A stretch of 42,734 nucleotides of DNA from an uncultured Eubacterium sp. (lineage in GTDB: Bacteria > Bacillota > Clostridia > Lachnospirales > Lachnospiraceae), in the NCBI GenBank assembly GCA_947385775.1, contig CANDMI010000029.1:1-42734 (forward strand), written 5' to 3'. Below the pieces are notes generated by a model. It searched no databases, was not told the origin of the DNA, and worked only from the letters and a program-made list of their open reading frames with translations. This document shows, piece by piece, positions 24,217-32,389 of the stretch. Each line of letters opens with the position of its first letter. Within the stretch, counting starts at the first letter, position 1. A program made the translations under genes and the position numbers.

Positions 24217-25656
24217 ATGAAAAAGATATTATTTGTGACGTCTGAGGCAGTTCCTTTTATGAAGACAGGGGGGCTTGCGGATGTAGCAGGCTCTTTGCCG
24301 CGCTATTTTGACAAAGAAAAGTACGATGTCCGCGTGATCATGCCAAAATATGTCTGTATGGACGATAAGCTTAAGGAAAAGCTAAGGTTTCATTCCCGCT
24401 TTTACGTAAAGCTTAGCTGGAGAAGCCAGTATGTAGGCGTGGCGGAAGCAAAAGTGGACGGGATCACGTATTATTTTATCGACAATGAATATTATTTTGC
24501 GGGCGCAAAGCCATATAACAACATATATGAGGACGTGGAAAAGTTTGCGTATTTCTCAAAAGCGGTGTTGGAGGCTTTGCCGCATTTAGAGTTTCGTCCC
24601 GACATTTTGCACTGTCATGACTGGCAGACCGGGCTTATACCGGTATATTTAAAAAATGAGTACCAAAAACAGGAGTTTTACCAGGGCATAAAAACGATCT
24701 TTACGATTCACAACCTGCAATTCCAGGGACGCTGGATCATGCAGGCAGTAAAGGACATCACGGGCCTGCCGGAGCATCTGTTTACAGCTGACAAGCTGGA
24801 GTCTTATGGCGACGCAAATTATCTAAAGGGAGGAGTCGTGTACGCGGACGCGGTAACGACGGTGAGCAAGACATACGCGTATGAGATCACGACTCCGGCT
24901 GGCGGCGAAGGGCTGGACGGGCTGATGCGCGCTAGGATGAAGGATTTATATGGGATCATAAACGGTCTGGATTACAAGGAATACGATCCGATGACAGACG
25001 CGTTGTCGGCGTTTTCCTATGGGCAGGAAAACCTCGTGGAGGGCAAGCGCGTAAATAAAAATGAGCTTCAAAAGCAGCTTGGCCTGCCGGAGGACGACGG
25101 GACGATGCTGCTTGGCATGGTTTCCCGCTTAACTCACCAAAAGGGCTTTGACCTCGTTGGCTCTATTTTGGATGAGCTGTTGGCGAACGCGCGCATCCAG
25201 ATCGTTGTGCTTGGCACAGGGGAGACGGAGCTGGAAAATATGTTCCGGCATTTCGCCTGGAAATATGGCGATAAACTGTCGGCGAATATTTATTATTCCG
25301 ATGAGATCGCGCATAAGATCTACGCATCCTGCGACGCGTTTTTAATGCCGTCACTTTTTGAGCCGTGCGGCTTAAGCCAGCTTATGAGCCTTCGCTATGG
25401 CGCTGTCCCGATCGTACGGGAGACCGGCGGGCTTAAGGATACGGTAGAAGCTTATAACCGTTATGAGCAGACCGGGACAGGATTTAGCTTTTGTAACTTT
25501 AACGCAAGGGAAATGCTTTCCACATTGTATTATGCGATGGATATCTATTATAACCACAGGGAGGACTGGAATGCCATTGCTTTAAGGGGCATGCGCCAGG
25601 ATTTTTCCTGGGGCCAGTCAGCCAGAGAGTACGAGAGGCTTTATGAAAAAATGTAA
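24217..25656 (+). CDS. glgA: Glycogen synthase (ADP-glucose type)
   Basis: The GT5 glycosyltransferase has 479 residues. The N-terminal ADP-glucose site is FVTSEAVPFMKTGGLADVAGSLP, with HDWQTGLIPVYL, TIHNLQFQG and VTTVSKTYAYEI following. The C-terminal half holds GMVSRLTHQKGFDLV and the catalytic MPSLFEPCGLSQLMSLRYGAVPIVRETGGL. It elongates alpha-1,4-glucan, and glycogen is often built up before sporulation, which suits its place after spo0A. The start is ATG 24217 after CGGAGGA; the frame is open to 24175, but that stretch overlaps the promoter. No other glg gene is adjacent. The 3' end overlaps the convergent DUF5688 gene by 16 bases. Confidence 0.96.
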   Translation: MKKILFVTSEAVPFMKTGGLADVAGSLPRYFDKEKYDVRVIMPKYVCMDDKLKEKLRFHSRFYVKLSWRSQYVGVAEAKVDGITYYFIDNEYYFAGAKPYNNIYEDVEKFAYFSKAVLEALPHLEFRPDILHCHDWQTGLIPVYLKNEYQKQEFYQGIKTIFTIHNLQFQGRWIMQAVKDITGLPEHLFTADKLESYGDANYLKGGVVYADAVTTVSKTYAYEITTPAGGEGLDGLMRARMKDLYGIINGLDYKEYDPMTDALSAFSYGQENLVEGKRVNKNELQKQLGLPEDDGTMLLGMVSRLTHQKGFDLVGSILDELLANARIQIVVLGTGETELENMFRHFAWKYGDKLSANIYYSDEIAHKIYASCDAFLMPSLFEPCGLSQLMSLRYGAVPIVRETGGLKDTVEAYNRYEQTGTGFSFCNFNAREMLSTLYYAMDIYYNHREDWNAIALRGMRQDFSWGQSAREYERLYEKM

Positions 25657-26573
25657 GGGCAGATACGAAGATCCTTTTGCTCTCGAAAATAATAGTAAAC
25701 GCGGTCGCTTAAAATTTCATCCTCAGACAATTCCGTATGGTTGATATTGGTCACGATCTGGGACAGCCGTAAGGATTGTCTGTGTGTTTTGGCAGGTAAA
25801 ACAATGATTTCATGGATGCTGCTTGGCAGGAGGAATAAGTCAGCATCCAGTTTTTTTGCGATCCGCTCCAACAGGCCCGGATACAGCATACAGCCTGCGC
25901 CATACAGCTGAAAGGAGTTGCTGAGCACATACATCGGCATGAAGCCACGGTTTTGCGGCCATATCTGGATGTTTTCTATATTTTCTATATTCCCGCCCCG
26001 GGAAAAAGCGTCAGACAGGAAAGACTGTATGCTGCAAAAGCTGTAAGGGAGTAAAAAGGGCGTGGTTTTTAAGGCATGGCGGTAAAGCTCCTCCACCGTA
26101 ACGTTCCAGCGCTCCATATGAAAGGAATGCACAAGGAGCGTGGCGTAGCGTTCATTCTCAAGCTTCAAAAGACAGAAAAATACGACGGCAAGGTCTAAAT
26201 AGCGCACATGGGGCAAGACCTGCAACAGCTCTTTGTTTTTTTCATAGTTTACAAGCCGCAGAGCAAGGCGGGGCCGAACGGCTTCGTAATCTGTAAGATT
26301 TCGCATATCGACGCTTTCCGGCGTTTTTTTGTTTTTATATGCCCGAAGGATGTCGTCGCAGATCATGTCCAGGCTTGGAAAAATATCCCGGTTTTCATAG
26401 TAATAGTTTAGATAGATCGTTGGGGCGATCGCGCAGTTTGCGCTTATAAAGATCAGCCCGTCCAGCACAAGCCCGTTGTTTTTATAGACCCGTTGCAGAT
26501 GGACGGTCGTGTCAGGGGGCAGTCTTTTAGAAATGATGTTGTACACTTTTATTTTAAATTCGTTATAAGTCAT
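25641..26573 (-). CDS. DUF5688 family protein
   Basis: This 310-residue cytoplasmic-looking protein has no signal peptide or membrane segment. Features that fit my memory of the clostridial DUF5688 family are the N-terminal TYNEFKIKVYNIISKRLPP, VYKNNGLVLDGLIF, PTIYLNYYYENRDIF and the C-terminal DLFLLPSSIHEIIVLP. Family members are common in Lachnospiraceae genomes, sometimes in many copies; no function is known to me. The ATG at 26573 follows GGAGGAA. Its 3' end overlaps glgA tail to tail. Confidence 0.75.
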   Translation of the reverse strand: MTYNEFKIKVYNIISKRLPPDTTVHLQRVYKNNGLVLDGLIFISANCAIAPTIYLNYYYENRDIFPSLDMICDDILRAYKNKKTPESVDMRNLTDYEAVRPRLALRLVNYEKNKELLQVLPHVRYLDLAVVFFCLLKLENERYATLLVHSFHMERWNVTVEELYRHALKTTPFLLPYSFCSIQSFLSDAFSRGGNIENIENIQIWPQNRGFMPMYVLSNSFQLYGAGCMLYPGLLERIAKKLDADLFLLPSSIHEIIVLPAKTHRQSLRLSQIVTNINHTELSEDEILSDRVYYYFREQKDLRICPYIFS

Positions 26574-26849
26574 AGAGTTCCTCCAGAGTCGATTGAGACG
26601 GAAATGCTTGGATGCCCAGAAAGTTTGAAATCTATTTAAATTCAGAAAAACAAGGAAAAAGAAGAAATTACAATCGCTTGCGTTAATCTACTTTAACATG
26701 GGGGAATGAAAAAAGCAAGCGGTTTTATGCGGAAAATATGCCAAAACGTGACGCAAAAGGGCAGAGCGTTTGGAAATAATAGTAGAAATATTTTCTTTGG
26801 TGTGGCATAATAAAAAGAAATGGGTAAACTATACGGCATTTGACTTTTT

Positions 26850-26947
26850 ATTTATACTCATGATCACTAAAATTTGCCAATAACGCCGACTCACGAGCGT
26901 TGTCATCTTAAGTCATATGGTAAACTTTATCGCTCGTGAGTATAAAT
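26850..26947 (+). promoter_or_regulatory. Overlapping, mutually exclusive inverted repeats (switch-like)
   Basis: Arm 1, ATTTATACTCA (26850-26860), is perfectly complementary to TGAGTATAAAT (26937-26947). Arm 2, ACTCACGAGCG (26889-26899), is perfectly complementary to CGCTCGTGAGT (26931-26941). The two right-hand arms share five bases (TGAGT, 26937-26941), so both full 11-bp helices cannot form together. Such competing pairings are typical of attenuators and riboswitch expression platforms, but could also reflect overlapping operators. Confidence 0.65.
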
Positions 26948-26996
26948 CGTCAATATTCCGGGCGAAAATCGTAATTTTTTGTGAACAATTCAGAAA

Positions 26997-27016
26997 TTTG
27001 GTAGATATATACCAAA
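26997..27016. promoter_or_regulatory. Perfect 20-bp palindrome, candidate operator
   Basis: TTTGGTAGATATATACCAAA is a perfect dyad about 80 bases before the subtilase ATG. A further TTTGGT half-site follows within 20 bases. It resembles, with one base less in the centre, the palindrome before the XRE gene at 16441. Confidence 0.55.
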
Positions 27017-27094
27017 AAATACAAGCTTTGGTTCGGATTATATAAAAGATGCTGTAATTATTTTCGCGCGAAAAGAAAGGCGGATTCAATTAAG

Positions 27095-29293
27095 ATGAAA
27101 AAAAAGATCGTATCAGGGCTGCTTGCGGCGGCTATGGCGTTTCTTGCGGCGGCTGCCCCGAAGACGGCGAATGCCCAGGAACAACAGGCATTGGCGCAAG
27201 CGCAGGCGGAAAATGAAATCGAAGTTCCAAAGCTGGAGGAAGGGACGTATGTCAAAGGAGAGGCGTTGGTTTCCATGAGCGCGACGGCGGCCGCGGCTTT
27301 GGCGAAGGAAGGCGCGGTAAGCTTTGATAAAAATATTAAGGTTGAGGAATGTTTTGACTTTGGGCCGTCTGACGCATCTTCGTCTGGCAGGATTCAGGAT
27401 TATGTCGCGCTGGTAAGCTCTGATACATATACAACCGAAGAATTGATGGAACAGGTTTCGCAGAAGTTTTACGTAGACGCGGTCGCGCCAAACAGCTATA
27501 TGCATTTGTGCGGCAATGACGCGTATTCGGACTATCAGTGGTATTTGGATGGGGCGGGAGCTTTACAGACAAGCAGCATAGGGGTGGATTATTCCGGGCT
27601 GCAAGTGCAGACGCGGATGCAGCCGGTCGTCGCCATAATCGATACGGGCGTGGATTATTTAAGTGAAGAGCTGAAAGATTCCGTGTGGGTGAATGCCTAT
27701 CAGTCTAAGGGGCTGAAAGGGACTTATGGGTATGATTTTGCGGAGAACGATCCAGACCCGATGGATACTTTTGGACATGGCACCCATTGCGCAGGGATCA
27801 TAGCGGCGAAAAAAGACAACGGCATAGGCATTTCTGGCATCAGCGACGCGAAGATCATGGCGTTAAAGGTGGCAAAGGACGGGGAAGAAACGATCGACAC
27901 GGCAGGGGTCGTAGCGGCGTTTGAATATATAGTGTCCGCCCAGCAGCTTGGAGTCCCGATCGCGGCGGTAAACTGCTCATGGGGAGGAAGCCGTGACACC
28001 GGGGAGGTTCTAAACACATTAATTGATAAAATGGGGGAAAACGGGGCGTTAACAGTGTTTGCGGCAGGAAATGACGCGGTAAACTGGGATACGGTCGCGA
28101 TGCCGCTTCGGGTAACGCCTTATGACCTAAGCAGCAAATACGTGGTTGTGGTAGGCGCAAGCAACGAAGCGGATGGACGGGCGTATTTTTCCGATTATGG
28201 AAATACGAAGGTGGATTTATTTGCGCCAGGCTCAAATATTTTATCGACGGTGCCTAAGGCGAAATTTATGCCGCAGCTTTGGTCAAAGGAAAAAAGAGAG
28301 GACGCGACTGTTTTTTACGATACGGTAACCGGGCAGGAGAATCTTTATAAAACCGCCTCGGACATCGAGGGCTTAAGCTCGGATTATACGGTCAAGCTTA
28401 GCTATGAGCCGGATATCGGATTTACGGACGCTGCAAACGGGTGTTTAAAGTACACCGTAAAGTATAATCGGAAATCGATCTTCCCATGGAGCAATGACAA
28501 TGCGGGGGATGACGGCGGATATTTTGACAATGGAAAGGAACAGGCGGGATTTTTTTACTTGGATGTTACGTCGTTAAATCTGGATACGTCAAAAACATAT
28601 TACATTAGCTGCCTGATGGCGGAAAGCGACGGAGACGGGATGCCGATGTGGGATTCGGTGGAAAAGGTGAGCGAAAAAGAATCCTCCCGTTTTGTGACGG
28701 CGGGGGATAAGACGTATCTGGCATTGACCGGGATCAGCACGAAAAGCACAAGGACGGCGGTCTATTATTTTGACGATATCGCGGTGTCGGTTGCGGATCT
28801 GGACGCGTCGGAGTTTGAAAAATACGACCTGATGTCCGGCTCTTCCATGGCGGCTCCGATGGCGACGGCGGCGATTGCGGTTTTGCGCGGGGCAAATCCG
28901 AAACTGGACGCGGCAGGGGTGCAAAGCCTTTTGATGGACTGCACCAGGAGCGTAGACTCGCTGGACAATGCCTGCGTGACAGGCGGCATTTTAGACCTGT
29001 CCGGCGCGGCGGTGCGGGCTACGAAATTAAAGCTGAACAAAACCTCCGCCTCCGTGCGCCTTGGAAAGACGCTGCAATTGTCCGCAAAGGTGTCCCCGTC
29101 ATATGTTACGGATGCGGGCGTAACCTGGAAATCCAGCAATGCCAAATATGCGTCCGTGTCTCAAAACGGTAAGGTGAAAGTCAAACGCGCCGGAATTGGA
29201 AAAACGGTAAAGATCACAGCAAAAACAACGGACGGCACAAAGCTGAAAAAAACTTGTAAGGTAAAGATATTAAAGGCAAAAAATAAATCATAA
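27095..29293 (+). CDS. Secreted S8 family serine peptidase (subtilase) with Ig-like C-terminus
   Basis: The 732-residue protein has a signal peptide (about 1-27, ending TANA) and a propeptide-like region with a CFDFG motif. The peptidase domain carries Asp183 (VVAIIDTGVD), His228 (FGHGTHCAG) and Ser584 (MSGSSMAAP). Between the usual APGxNILST segment and the Ser motif lies an extra segment of about 190 residues, whereas typical subtilases have some 15-25 residues there. The residue after SMAAP is Met, where most have His. The C-terminus (about 645-732) is a Big_2-type bacterial Ig-like domain (LNKTSASVRLGKTLQLSAKV), likely for surface attachment. It probably cleaves extracellular proteins. 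Regulation seems elaborate, given the leader region. Confidence 0.93.
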   Translation: MKKKIVSGLLAAAMAFLAAAAPKTANAQEQQALAQAQAENEIEVPKLEEGTYVKGEALVSMSATAAAALAKEGAVSFDKNIKVEECFDFGPSDASSSGRIQDYVALVSSDTYTTEELMEQVSQKFYVDAVAPNSYMHLCGNDAYSDYQWYLDGAGALQTSSIGVDYSGLQVQTRMQPVVAIIDTGVDYLSEELKDSVWVNAYQSKGLKGTYGYDFAENDPDPMDTFGHGTHCAGIIAAKKDNGIGISGISDAKIMALKVAKDGEETIDTAGVVAAFEYIVSAQQLGVPIAAVNCSWGGSRDTGEVLNTLIDKMGENGALTVFAAGNDAVNWDTVAMPLRVTPYDLSSKYVVVVGASNEADGRAYFSDYGNTKVDLFAPGSNILSTVPKAKFMPQLWSKEKREDATVFYDTVTGQENLYKTASDIEGLSSDYTVKLSYEPDIGFTDAANGCLKYTVKYNRKSIFPWSNDNAGDDGGYFDNGKEQAGFFYLDVTSLNLDTSKTYYISCLMAESDGDGMPMWDSVEKVSEKESSRFVTAGDKTYLALTGISTKSTRTAVYYFDDIAVSVADLDASEFEKYDLMSGSSMAAPMATAAIAVLRGANPKLDAAGVQSLLMDCTRSVDSLDNACVTGGILDLSGAAVRATKLKLNKTSASVRLGKTLQLSAKVSPSYVTDAGVTWKSSNAKYASVSQNGKVKVKRAGIGKTVKITAKTTDGTKLKKTCKVKILKAKNKS

Positions 29294-29319
29294 GCATGTA
29301 AGACGGGAAGTAAGGCAGA

Positions 29320-30234
29320 ATGAATAGAATACCAAAACCTGGGGAATTATACAGGCATTATACAGGTAAAGTTTATCAGATATTGACGGTGGCGAAGCAT
29401 TCGGAAACGGACGAGCGGCTGGTGGTTATGCAGGCGATGTATGGGACGTATGAATCTTACGCCAGCCCCCTTTCGCAGTTTGTCAGCGAGGTGGACCATC
29501 AAAAATATCCGCGTGTAAAGCAGCAGTATTGGTTTGAGCCGATCAGCAAAATGCAGCTTGCGCTGCAAGGCTATCCGGATCAAGCTAAGGCCGAGCGACA
29601 GGAAAAGACGGCTGGCGCAGAAATAAACGGGCGAGTGAGCGAGGCTGCGGCAATGGAACCGAGTATAAAAGTAGATATAAAACCGGATATTAAAACAGAT
29701 ATAAAACCAATTTTAGAAATCGAAACAGAAGCAAAACCAGAAGCGCATATAAACCCAGAAGCGGGGATAAATCCGGAAGTAAAACCAAGATCAGAACCAG
29801 AAGACGATACAGAAACAAAACAAAAGCTTGCGCAGCGGCCGTTTACACGAAGCCCGGCTGAATCCAGGCGCGCGTTTCGTGAGGACGCCCGCAAAGAGCC
29901 GGATATCGAAGACAGCTATATGCAAAGGCGCCGCAGGCAGCTGGCAGACCGGGAAAGCCGCAGAGAGCAGTTTTTAAAGCCGAGAAAGCCGGAAAGCGCC
30001 ACCGACGAGCTGCGCGCAAACCCGTGCCTGCTGAAATTTTTAGATGCCGATACCTACGAGGCGAAATACCGGGTATTAACGGAAATACAAGAGGAAATGA
30101 CAGACCGGCTCATTGATGATATGGCGGTAGTATTGGATGTCGTCATTCCAGAGGGGCCGTTAAATGACAGGTATTATCAGTTGCGAAACATTATTTTGAC
30201 AAGGCAAAAGTATGAGACGATCCGTTATCGTTAA
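29320..30234 (+). CDS. DUF1653 domain protein with repetitive linker
   Basis: The 304-residue soluble protein has an N-terminal DUF1653 domain (about 1-75; PGELYRHYTGKVYQILTVAKHSETDERLVVMQ). A charged low-complexity linker follows (about 110-170), with repeated Ile-Lys-Pro and Pro-Glu units (DIKPDIKTDIKP). A conserved-looking C-terminal domain (about 225-304; NPCLLKFLDADTYEAKYRVL) ends the protein. DUF1653 domains are widespread small beta proteins of unknown function; fusion to a long linker and second domain is typical of Lachnospiraceae versions. The start ATG 29320 lies 26 bases after the subtilase gene, so the two may be co-transcribed. The 3' end overlaps the convergent CYTH gene by 44 bases. 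Confidence 0.8.
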   Translation: MNRIPKPGELYRHYTGKVYQILTVAKHSETDERLVVMQAMYGTYESYASPLSQFVSEVDHQKYPRVKQQYWFEPISKMQLALQGYPDQAKAERQEKTAGAEINGRVSEAAAMEPSIKVDIKPDIKTDIKPILEIETEAKPEAHINPEAGINPEVKPRSEPEDDTETKQKLAQRPFTRSPAESRRAFREDARKEPDIEDSYMQRRRRQLADRESRREQFLKPRKPESATDELRANPCLLKFLDADTYEAKYRVLTEIQEEMTDRLIDDMAVVLDVVIPEGPLNDRYYQLRNIILTRQKYETIRYR

Positions 30235-30691
30235 CCGGAATCGGAGCCGTTCCTTTGCTCATTTCACTGTTATGGTAGCGTTTGTCGTAAGTCACGTCTT
30301 CTCCAAACCATTCGGGCGGCTGGAAGGAATTTGCTTCTTCAATAGAAGAAAATTCCACCTCTGCAAGGGTCACGCCTTCGAAGCTGTCTTTGAAGATATC
30401 CAGCTCGATGGTCAGGGACTTATTTAACGGGATCAGGTAGCGGCGTTTTGTGATCAAAAAGCCGTCCGTTTTTTCCCGAAGGTGCAGATAGCTTTCCTTT
30501 GTAAGCGGCATTTCATACTCTTCATGCGCCATCATGCCTAAGGATTTATAAGTAAGGAAGTAAGCGTCGTCCATTTTGCGGATTCGGATTGTCGGGCTGG
30601 TGCATAAATACCCCTGTTCGATTTCATGGAAAGGGTACTGATGCAGGTTTTTGGGAAGGCGTCTCGGTATGAATTTACGTTCGATCTCCAT
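30191..30691 (-). CDS. CYTH domain protein (triphosphate tunnel metalloenzyme family)
   Basis: This 166-residue protein begins with the family signature MEIERKFIP (ExExK). A tunnel-lining series of charged strands follows (TIRIRKMDDAYFLTYKS, RYLIPL, IELDIFKDSFEGVTLAEVEFSS). CYTH proteins hydrolyse triphosphates (inorganic triphosphate, thiamine triphosphate) or act as adenylate cyclases; bacterial ones near this type are usually tripolyphosphatases. A GTG three codons upstream overlaps the AAGGAG ribosome site, so ATG 30691 is chosen. The C-terminal tail (about 145-166) is low-complexity and lies in the overlap with the DUF1653 gene. Confidence 0.9.
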   Translation of the reverse strand: MEIERKFIPRRLPKNLHQYPFHEIEQGYLCTSPTIRIRKMDDAYFLTYKSLGMMAHEEYEMPLTKESYLHLREKTDGFLITKRRYLIPLNKSLTIELDIFKDSFEGVTLAEVEFSSIEEANSFQPPEWFGEDVTYDKRYHNSEMSKGTAPIPVNDNGSSHTFALSK

Positions 30692-30831
30692 TGGGGTCAC
30701 TCCTTTATTTTTGCTTATGTTTTTATTTTTTTAACGTAATTACACTTAAAATGTACCATAACGGAGAACATTTGAAAAGTCAGTAAACCATGTTTTTCGA
30801 AAAGAAATATATGAATATAGAAGAAAACAGA

Positions 30832-30875
30832 AAAATAAAAGAAGTTAAAATAAAAGAAGTCAAAATAAAAGAATG
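30832..30875 (+). repeat. Tandem 15-bp purine-rich repeats
   Basis: AAAATAAAAGAAGTT (30832-30846), AAAATAAAAGAAGTC (30847-30861) and a partial third unit (30862-30875) lie in a purine-only tract of about 120 bases in front of the DJ-1 gene. No gene is seen in 30692-30937. Confidence 0.8.
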
Positions 30876-30937
30876 AAAAAAGAAAAGAATCAAAAAGAAA
30901 AATAAAAAAGGATCAGAAAAATCAGGAGGATAGGAAA

Positions 30938-31483
30938 ATGAAAAAAATAGCGGTTTTTTTTGCGGATGGATGTGAAGAGATCGAGGGCTTAACCGTGGTG
31001 GATATGCTGCGGCGGGCGGATCTTGGGGTCACAGGCGTGTCGATCACAGGAAGCAGGCAGGTGCATGGCTCTCACGATATTTTGTTTCAGGCGGATACGA
31101 CGTTTGAGGAAGCGGATATGTCCGAGTTTGACGGGTGCGTGCTGCCGGGCGGTTTAAAGGGGACGGCAAATCTTGCGGCGCATGAGGGCGTGACATCCGT
31201 AGCGAAAAAGTTTGCGGCGGATGGAAAGCTTGTGGCGGCAATCTGCGCGGCGCCAAGCGTTTTAGGGCAGGCGGGCATATTAAATGGAAAGCATGCGACC
31301 TGCCATCCGGGATGGGAGGAAAAGCTGACTGGCGCGATCACATCCGCCGATACGGTTGTGACCGATGGAAATATCATTACAAGCAGAGGGATGGGGACGG
31401 CGATCGATTTTTCCATTGCTTTGATCCGCTATCTTGCAGACGAAGAAACCGTTTCTAAGGTTCGAAAGGGAATTGTGTATTAA
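30938..31483 (+). CDS. DJ-1/PfpI family protein
   Basis: The 181-residue protein of the DJ-1/ThiJ type has the N-terminal KIAVFFADGCEEIEGL containing the conserved Glu, and the nucleophile Cys in AAICAAPSVLG, followed by HATCHPGWEEKL. Members act as deglycases, chaperones or oxidative-stress proteins; the exact activity varies. The ATG at 30938 follows AGGAGGA. It has no clear operon partner. Confidence 0.93.
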   Translation: MKKIAVFFADGCEEIEGLTVVDMLRRADLGVTGVSITGSRQVHGSHDILFQADTTFEEADMSEFDGCVLPGGLKGTANLAAHEGVTSVAKKFAADGKLVAAICAAPSVLGQAGILNGKHATCHPGWEEKLTGAITSADTVVTDGNIITSRGMGTAIDFSIALIRYLADEETVSKVRKGIVY

Positions 31484-31576
31484 TCTGTTACAATCCGCAA
31501 GTGCGCAGCCTTATGAAAAATGGAAAAAAGGACGAAATATATATTGAAATCTATTCTATATCGAAAAGGCAAAGTG

Positions 31577-31592
31577 CGCCGCGCATGCGGCG
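31577..31592 (+). other. Small GC-rich hairpin in the gap before the unrecognised gene
   Basis: GCCGC-GCAT-GCGGC in an otherwise A/T-rich 135-base gap, 27 bases upstream of ATG 31619. It may shape the 5' leader. Confidence 0.4.
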
Positions 31593-31618
31593 ATTGATCG
31601 CAGACAGGGGGAATCAGT

Positions 31619-32239
31619 ATGGGCATTGCAGTATCAGCATATGTGAGGCAGTTTTACAGAGGAAATCTTTTTGGCACGACGGACACGCTAAGGCATGGAT
31701 ATTATTCCGGGAAGCTGGCGAGCGCGGATATTAAGGCGATCCGGCGGGGGCTTAAGGATCTGCGCGGCTATGACTATGACGACGGCGAAGGCGGGGAGCT
31801 GATCAATAAAGTCCAGGCGTTCGCAAAGACATATAACCATTTGATCGAATCCTCCGGGGATATGGAGGATTATGATTTTAATCGCTCCGTTTCCAAATTA
31901 AAAAAGATGACAAGGCAGGAAAAAGAAAAGCTTGCGGATATGGGGATTACGGTTTTAAGCAGCGGAAAATTGAAAATTGATAAAGAAGCGCTGCAAAACA
32001 GCAGCCGCAATATGGTCAGCAAGGTGTTTTCCGATGACGCGGAGTTTAGCAAGGGGCTGGAAAAGCAGCTTAAAAGGGTATTTAACCAGATACGCCGGAA
32101 TAATCTGGAAACGCCAAAGAAAAAATCCACAGGGGGAACGTTGAAAAACGAAAACCCGCAGGCGTATGGGGCGGATGCCCAGACGGCGCGGCAGTTAGAG
32201 GAAATGGCGGCTGGAGGCCAGGTTGACTATAGCGTATAG
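31619..32239 (+). CDS. Unrecognised helical protein, weakly FliD-like segment
   Basis: I do not recognise this 206-residue protein with confidence. It has no signal peptide or membrane segment. Residues about 60-125 (KVQAFAKTYNHLIESSGD ... KKMTRQEKEKLADMGITVL ... GKLKIDKEALQN) vaguely recall the C-terminal part of flagellar cap proteins (FliD), where a YNxLI segment precedes a short helical hairpin. The sequence ends in a Gly/Gln-rich tail. Start ATG 31619 follows CAGGGGGA. It has no flagellar neighbours, so the resemblance may be chance. The next gene has its own promoter. Confidence 0.6.
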   Translation: MGIAVSAYVRQFYRGNLFGTTDTLRHGYYSGKLASADIKAIRRGLKDLRGYDYDDGEGGELINKVQAFAKTYNHLIESSGDMEDYDFNRSVSKLKKMTRQEKEKLADMGITVLSSGKLKIDKEALQNSSRNMVSKVFSDDAEFSKGLEKQLKRVFNQIRRNNLETPKKKSTGGTLKNENPQAYGADAQTARQLEEMAAGGQVDYSV

Positions 32240-32258
32240 TAAAAGTGTACATTTGCGC

Positions 32259-32287
32259 TTGAATGCGGGTAAAAAAAGGTATATAAT
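32259..32287 (+). promoter_or_regulatory. Sigma-A promoter of the BspA-like gene pair
   Basis: TTGAAT (32259-32264), a 17-base spacer and a perfect TATAAT (32282-32287) lie about 100 bases before ATG 32390. Confidence 0.75.
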
Positions 32288-32389
32288 TATGACAGGCAAT
32301 CGCTGGTCTGGGAGATCAGCGTAAAATAGCAAAAAATGGCATATAAATCGCCTGGAGATCAGGTGAAATTTGGAAAAATGGAGGTAAAA

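Larger units (their letters stand above)
26574..27094. other. Long structured non-coding region before the subtilase gene
   Basis: These 521 bases contain no convincing ORF. They hold a pair of overlapping inverted repeats (26850-26947), a 20-bp palindrome (26997-27016) and an ACCAAA/TTTGGT inverted repeat next to it, followed by an A/T-rich stretch and the ribosome site AAAGGCGG. A good sigma-A promoter is not obvious: TATATAAA at about 27038 has no matching -35. The structures suggest multi-layered control of the secreted protease. Confidence 0.6.

Noticed and set aside
27113-28235. Minus-strand reading frames within the subtilase gene
   Set aside because: They are shadows of a well-supported gene with complete catalytic motifs.
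31619-32239. Calling this gene a flagellar cap protein (FliD)
   Set aside because: The resemblance is limited to a short segment and there are no flagellar genes nearby.
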